A stretch of DNA of 64,000 bases, from NCBI GenBank assembly GCA_963978895.1, contig OZ022239.1, forward strand, positions 38,306,330 through 38,370,329, given 5' to 3'. The translations under genes were made by a program, and so were the position numbers. Position 1 is the first letter of the stretch, and the number at the start of each line of letters is the position of its first letter. The stretch comes from Erpobdella octoculata (Eukaryota; Annelida; Clitellata; Hirudinida; Erpobdellidae). The notes under the pieces were generated by a model. The model saw nothing but the letters and a program-made list of their open reading frames with translations. It did not search any database and was not told the origin of the DNA. Positions 61,031 to 64,000 of this stretch are shown here, piece by piece.

Positions 61031-61779
61031 GTATCAGCTTGTTGTTGATTACATAAGGATGAGTCAGGGGTCCAGACCCAGTAAGTGAGGCATTATATAA
61101 ATAGATATTAATAATTTTTATCAGTATTATTTCCTTATCATTATTTATAAATATCAATTTACTTATGACTTATGGTTTCTGAACATGTTTAGAATAGACA
61201 AAATCAATTAAAAGTATATCAGGTCCTTGAACTTTTTGAAAGAAAGTTTTTACTTCATATTGAATTTTCCTCACAATAAATTTTCTCACAATAATGTTTT
61301 CACAATGAAATTTTAAAGATGAATTGTGCAGCCATTTTTCATGGTAAATTGTTTCATGATGAATTAGCCAAACACCGCTATAATTGTGTGGTTGTCCAAC
61401 CTATATTTGTATGTTGTGATTCCCTTTCTCTATAACATACTGCAAAGCAATGTGATGTTAATTTATAGATTTTAGCTTAACATTATCAATATTTGCTAAT
61501 TGCTTATTTACATTTGTCTTTATATTGCCAATTCAAGAGATTCCTTGACTATATAAAAAGTTGATGTATGGTCTGTTGGATGCATTTTGGCAGAATTGTT
61601 GTCAAATAAACCTATTTACCCTGGGAAACACTGTAAGATATCAGTTTTGTGTATTTTTTTTCGAAATGTATTAATTTTCCTTGATATAGGTAATAGTTGC
61701 CTACGATGAGACGATTTTCAGACTTACTCACTTATTTCTGTTTATTAATTAAATTTTTTGCATGAGCCTTGTAGTTTAG
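61031..61779. other. AT-rich stretch, no gene
   Basis: No open frame or repeat of note. A few CACAATRAAATTTT-type repeats occur at 61270-61360. Confidence 0.55.
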
Positions 61780-63233
61780 GGTATGCGGACTTTTCATCAA
61801 AGGACGATTCATCAAGGGACTGTTCATCAAGAACTATTCATCAAGGGACTATTCATCAAGAGACTATTCATCGAAGGACTATTCATCAAGAGGACGGTTC
61901 ATCATAAGGACTGTTTATCTAAAGACTGTTCATCAAGAGGATTATTCATCAAATTTTGAAGCTACTCAGCAACCTTAATCAATATATACCCAAGATATTT
62001 TCAGCGTAAAGAACTTTGATGTATTTTTAAAAGACTGTTCTTCATCTTTGATAAAATAAATTTCAAACATATCAGTAATTTTAAAAAAATAGTGATGGCA
62101 ACCAGGGCTGTTAAGAGCGGTTCTATTGGCTGACAAGATCGTTGATGACAGCGCCGCTACATTTTGTAGCTGTTCTCAGCGCTATTCGCTACCGCAATTT
62201 TTATTAAAAAAACAAAATAGGTTTTTTATATCAATTAAATGAGTTCCATTGTATTTAGTTTTTATTTGAAGTTTGCATGAAATCTGAGTCTGGTTGATTT
62301 ATCGACGATCCAGACGAGCGTAAGCGTCTCTTTGAAGTGACCTTTCCTGACCTCGCTAAAGTGAGCGTGTTCGTCTCTTTGAAGTGTGGCAGAAATGGTA
62401 TGCCGGGTGTTAGTGATGTTTTGAGGCGTATGGTATCTGGCTGTTTGAGTATGTATATACTTACAGTTTGTACGAACAGTTGAAAGCAGTTTTTTAAAAC
62501 TTATTCTTCAGTTGTCTTTTGCTCGTTTGATCTTAAGATCTTGACGTTATTTCTTGTCCAGTTGTTTTATTTACTGTATGTGACGAATAAAATGGTTGTA
62601 TATTACAACCATGTCTTTTACAAACTTGCTGATTGCTCGAGGCAAAAGTGTCTTTGAAGCGTGGCCCCTTGGTGTTAAACGACCGATGCCAGATTTGACA
62701 TAGCGGGCATGTGTGATGCTTTGATGTGTTTGTGGCCTTTGGTAAATGTGTACATATATGGTTTATGAAAACAGTCGAATTTAGTTTGTCTGGTGCTGTG
62801 ACCGGAAGCGGGAGACAAGCGGGAAGAGAGAGCGACCGGGAGCGTGAGAGCAAGCGGGGAAGGAAACGGGAGCGAGAGAGAAAAACGACCGAAAAACCTC
62901 TAAAAACCCCGGCAACACAAGGTACCTCGCTAGTTCTATTATAAAGAATAAAGTATTTGGATGCAAGCAGAGTAGCACTGTAAACTTGATATAGATTACC
63001 CTACATTTTGGTAACATATTTTGGTTGAAAATAACATCTTAAACAATTTTATTAAATTTTTCGATGAATAGTCCGCTGGATGAAAAGACATTAGATGAAC
63101 AGTCCTTATTATGAACCGTCCTCTTGATGAATAGTCCTTTGGTGAATAGTCCTTTGATGAATAGTCCCTTGATGAATAGTCCTTGATGAACAGTCATTGG
63201 ATGAATCGTCCTTTGATGAACAGTCCTAGAATC
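61780..63233. mobile_element. foldback-type element with tandem-repeat inverted arms and 9-bp duplication
   Basis: Left arm (61780-61955) is made of ~16-bp units such as GGACTATTCATCAAGG. Right arm (63061-63233) is its inverted counterpart with variant units in the same order (for example CAAGAGGACGGTTCAT at matching positions). Flanks are GTAGTTTAG at 61771-61779 and 63234-63242. The middle is non-coding and includes a Helitron 3' end (62800-62933). Confidence 0.75.
62800..62933 (+). mobile_element. Helitron derivative, 3' end only
   Basis: CGGAAGCGGGAGACAAGCGG-type units, AAACCCCGGCAACACAAGGT, then CTAG at 62930-62933 followed by T. Same family as 50152-50638. Confidence 0.6.
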
Positions 63234-63242
63234 GTAGTTTAG

Positions 63243-64000
63243 TATCTTGACCGTATAATCTAACAAATAAAATTTGTACATCTCAAACGGAAATTTAGTA
63301 AAGGTCCCAAAATGTCCCATCTTAGGCAACATGAAGCCTAAAATGAGACAGAGGGTTACCTAAGATCTAAGATGAGCCAACGTTAAAATCTTTTATGGCA
63401 CACCATGGTTTAGGCAATAACGCACAATAGCACTTACAAAGTGCACAAATAAATTCAGTAAATAACATGCAACAAAAGTGCAATTTTAGATTTTTCATAA
63501 TTCTCACACCTAAAGAGTAATTAATGCTTACATTGAATTGAGAAATCCGACAAAATAGCACCAAATTCTTATAATATTTCTTAAAAATACCACTCTTGTT
63601 TTTTGCACGAAAAAGAAGAGAAGATGTAAACAATGTAGTTGCTATGACCAAAAGTGAAATTTCAGTTTAAACCAGAACCATCAGAATTTTATAGGCTCTG
63701 TCTCATCTTATGAACCGTCTCGTCTTATGCAACTCTCCCCTATCTATATAAGGCTGAACGAAGATGAGATCCTCCCGGAAACTGGTGCCAGGCCATGCAG
63801 ACAGCGGAACGCAGTTAGAGAAAGCTTAAAATCGATGCATGCTTTCATGTCCAGCTAGTGCAGTTGGTCGCACATGACCAAACCGGGGCAGTGTTTACGA
63901 CAGGAATCATAAACTGGAAACGGTTCAGTATACGAATGTCTACAATTAATGCATGCCTTCATCAAGACATTTCTCACACAGCCCAGAGAAAAATTATTTT
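63243..64000. other. non-coding end of window, no gene
   Basis: Repeated CATCTTAKG motifs (for example CTCATCTTATGAACCGTCTC at about 63703) look like the end of a DNA transposon, but no partner is seen. No ERK exon was found here. Confidence 0.5.

Overview
The window is AT-rich invertebrate nuclear DNA. The evidence is spliced genes with GT-AG introns, non-LTR and LTR retrotransposons, Helitrons, hAT and Mutator-like transposons, a SINE, and very long (TA)n, (CATA)n and (TGAC)n arrays. No prokaryotic, organellar or CRISPR signal is seen. I cannot name the species. The one clear host protein is so conserved across animals that it does not help.

Host genes: the only convincing functional gene is an ERK-type MAP kinase on the + strand. 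Exons 1-5 lie at 40063-40190, 49396-49522, 49591-49646, 50896-51085 and 51243-51375. They join in phase and carry the ATP-binding, HRD, DFG and TEY motifs intact. The gene runs off the window. Intron 1 is 9.2 kb and intron 5 exceeds 12.6 kb, and both are packed with transposons. A broken SAP-domain acidic protein (55680-57041, -) lies in intron 5. A broken PIN/XPG-like plus CXC-type gene remnant (41634-42579, +) lies in intron 1.

Layout: 1-8330, hAT transposase relics and an internally deleted gypsy-type LTR element. 8615-13362, a complete Mutator-like element with a spliced, apparently intact transposase and a perfect 9-bp target duplication. 13783-17010, Helitron end, L2-like LINE and gypsy integrase relic separated by TA arrays. 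17261-22687, an end-to-end Helitron with a damaged Rep/helicase gene. 23030-31290, LINEs, Helitron derivatives and microsatellites. 31291-39845, hAT elements, a SINE and dispersed repeats. 40063-64000, the MAP kinase gene with its transposon-filled introns, ending in a foldback-type element with 9-bp duplications (61780-63233).

Element boundaries are unusually well fixed. Eight hAT elements have terminal inverted repeats and 8-bp duplications: six perfect (one in a TA-rich site) and two at 7 of 8. Two insertions are supported by a second, uninserted copy of the target repeat in this same window: Helitron 30004-31150 against 57305-57430, and hAT 54119-55367 against about 47880. Helitrons here end in CTAG followed by T, and several ends abut (TA)n arrays. 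One family carries an 18-bp G-rich minisatellite that creates long false open frames.
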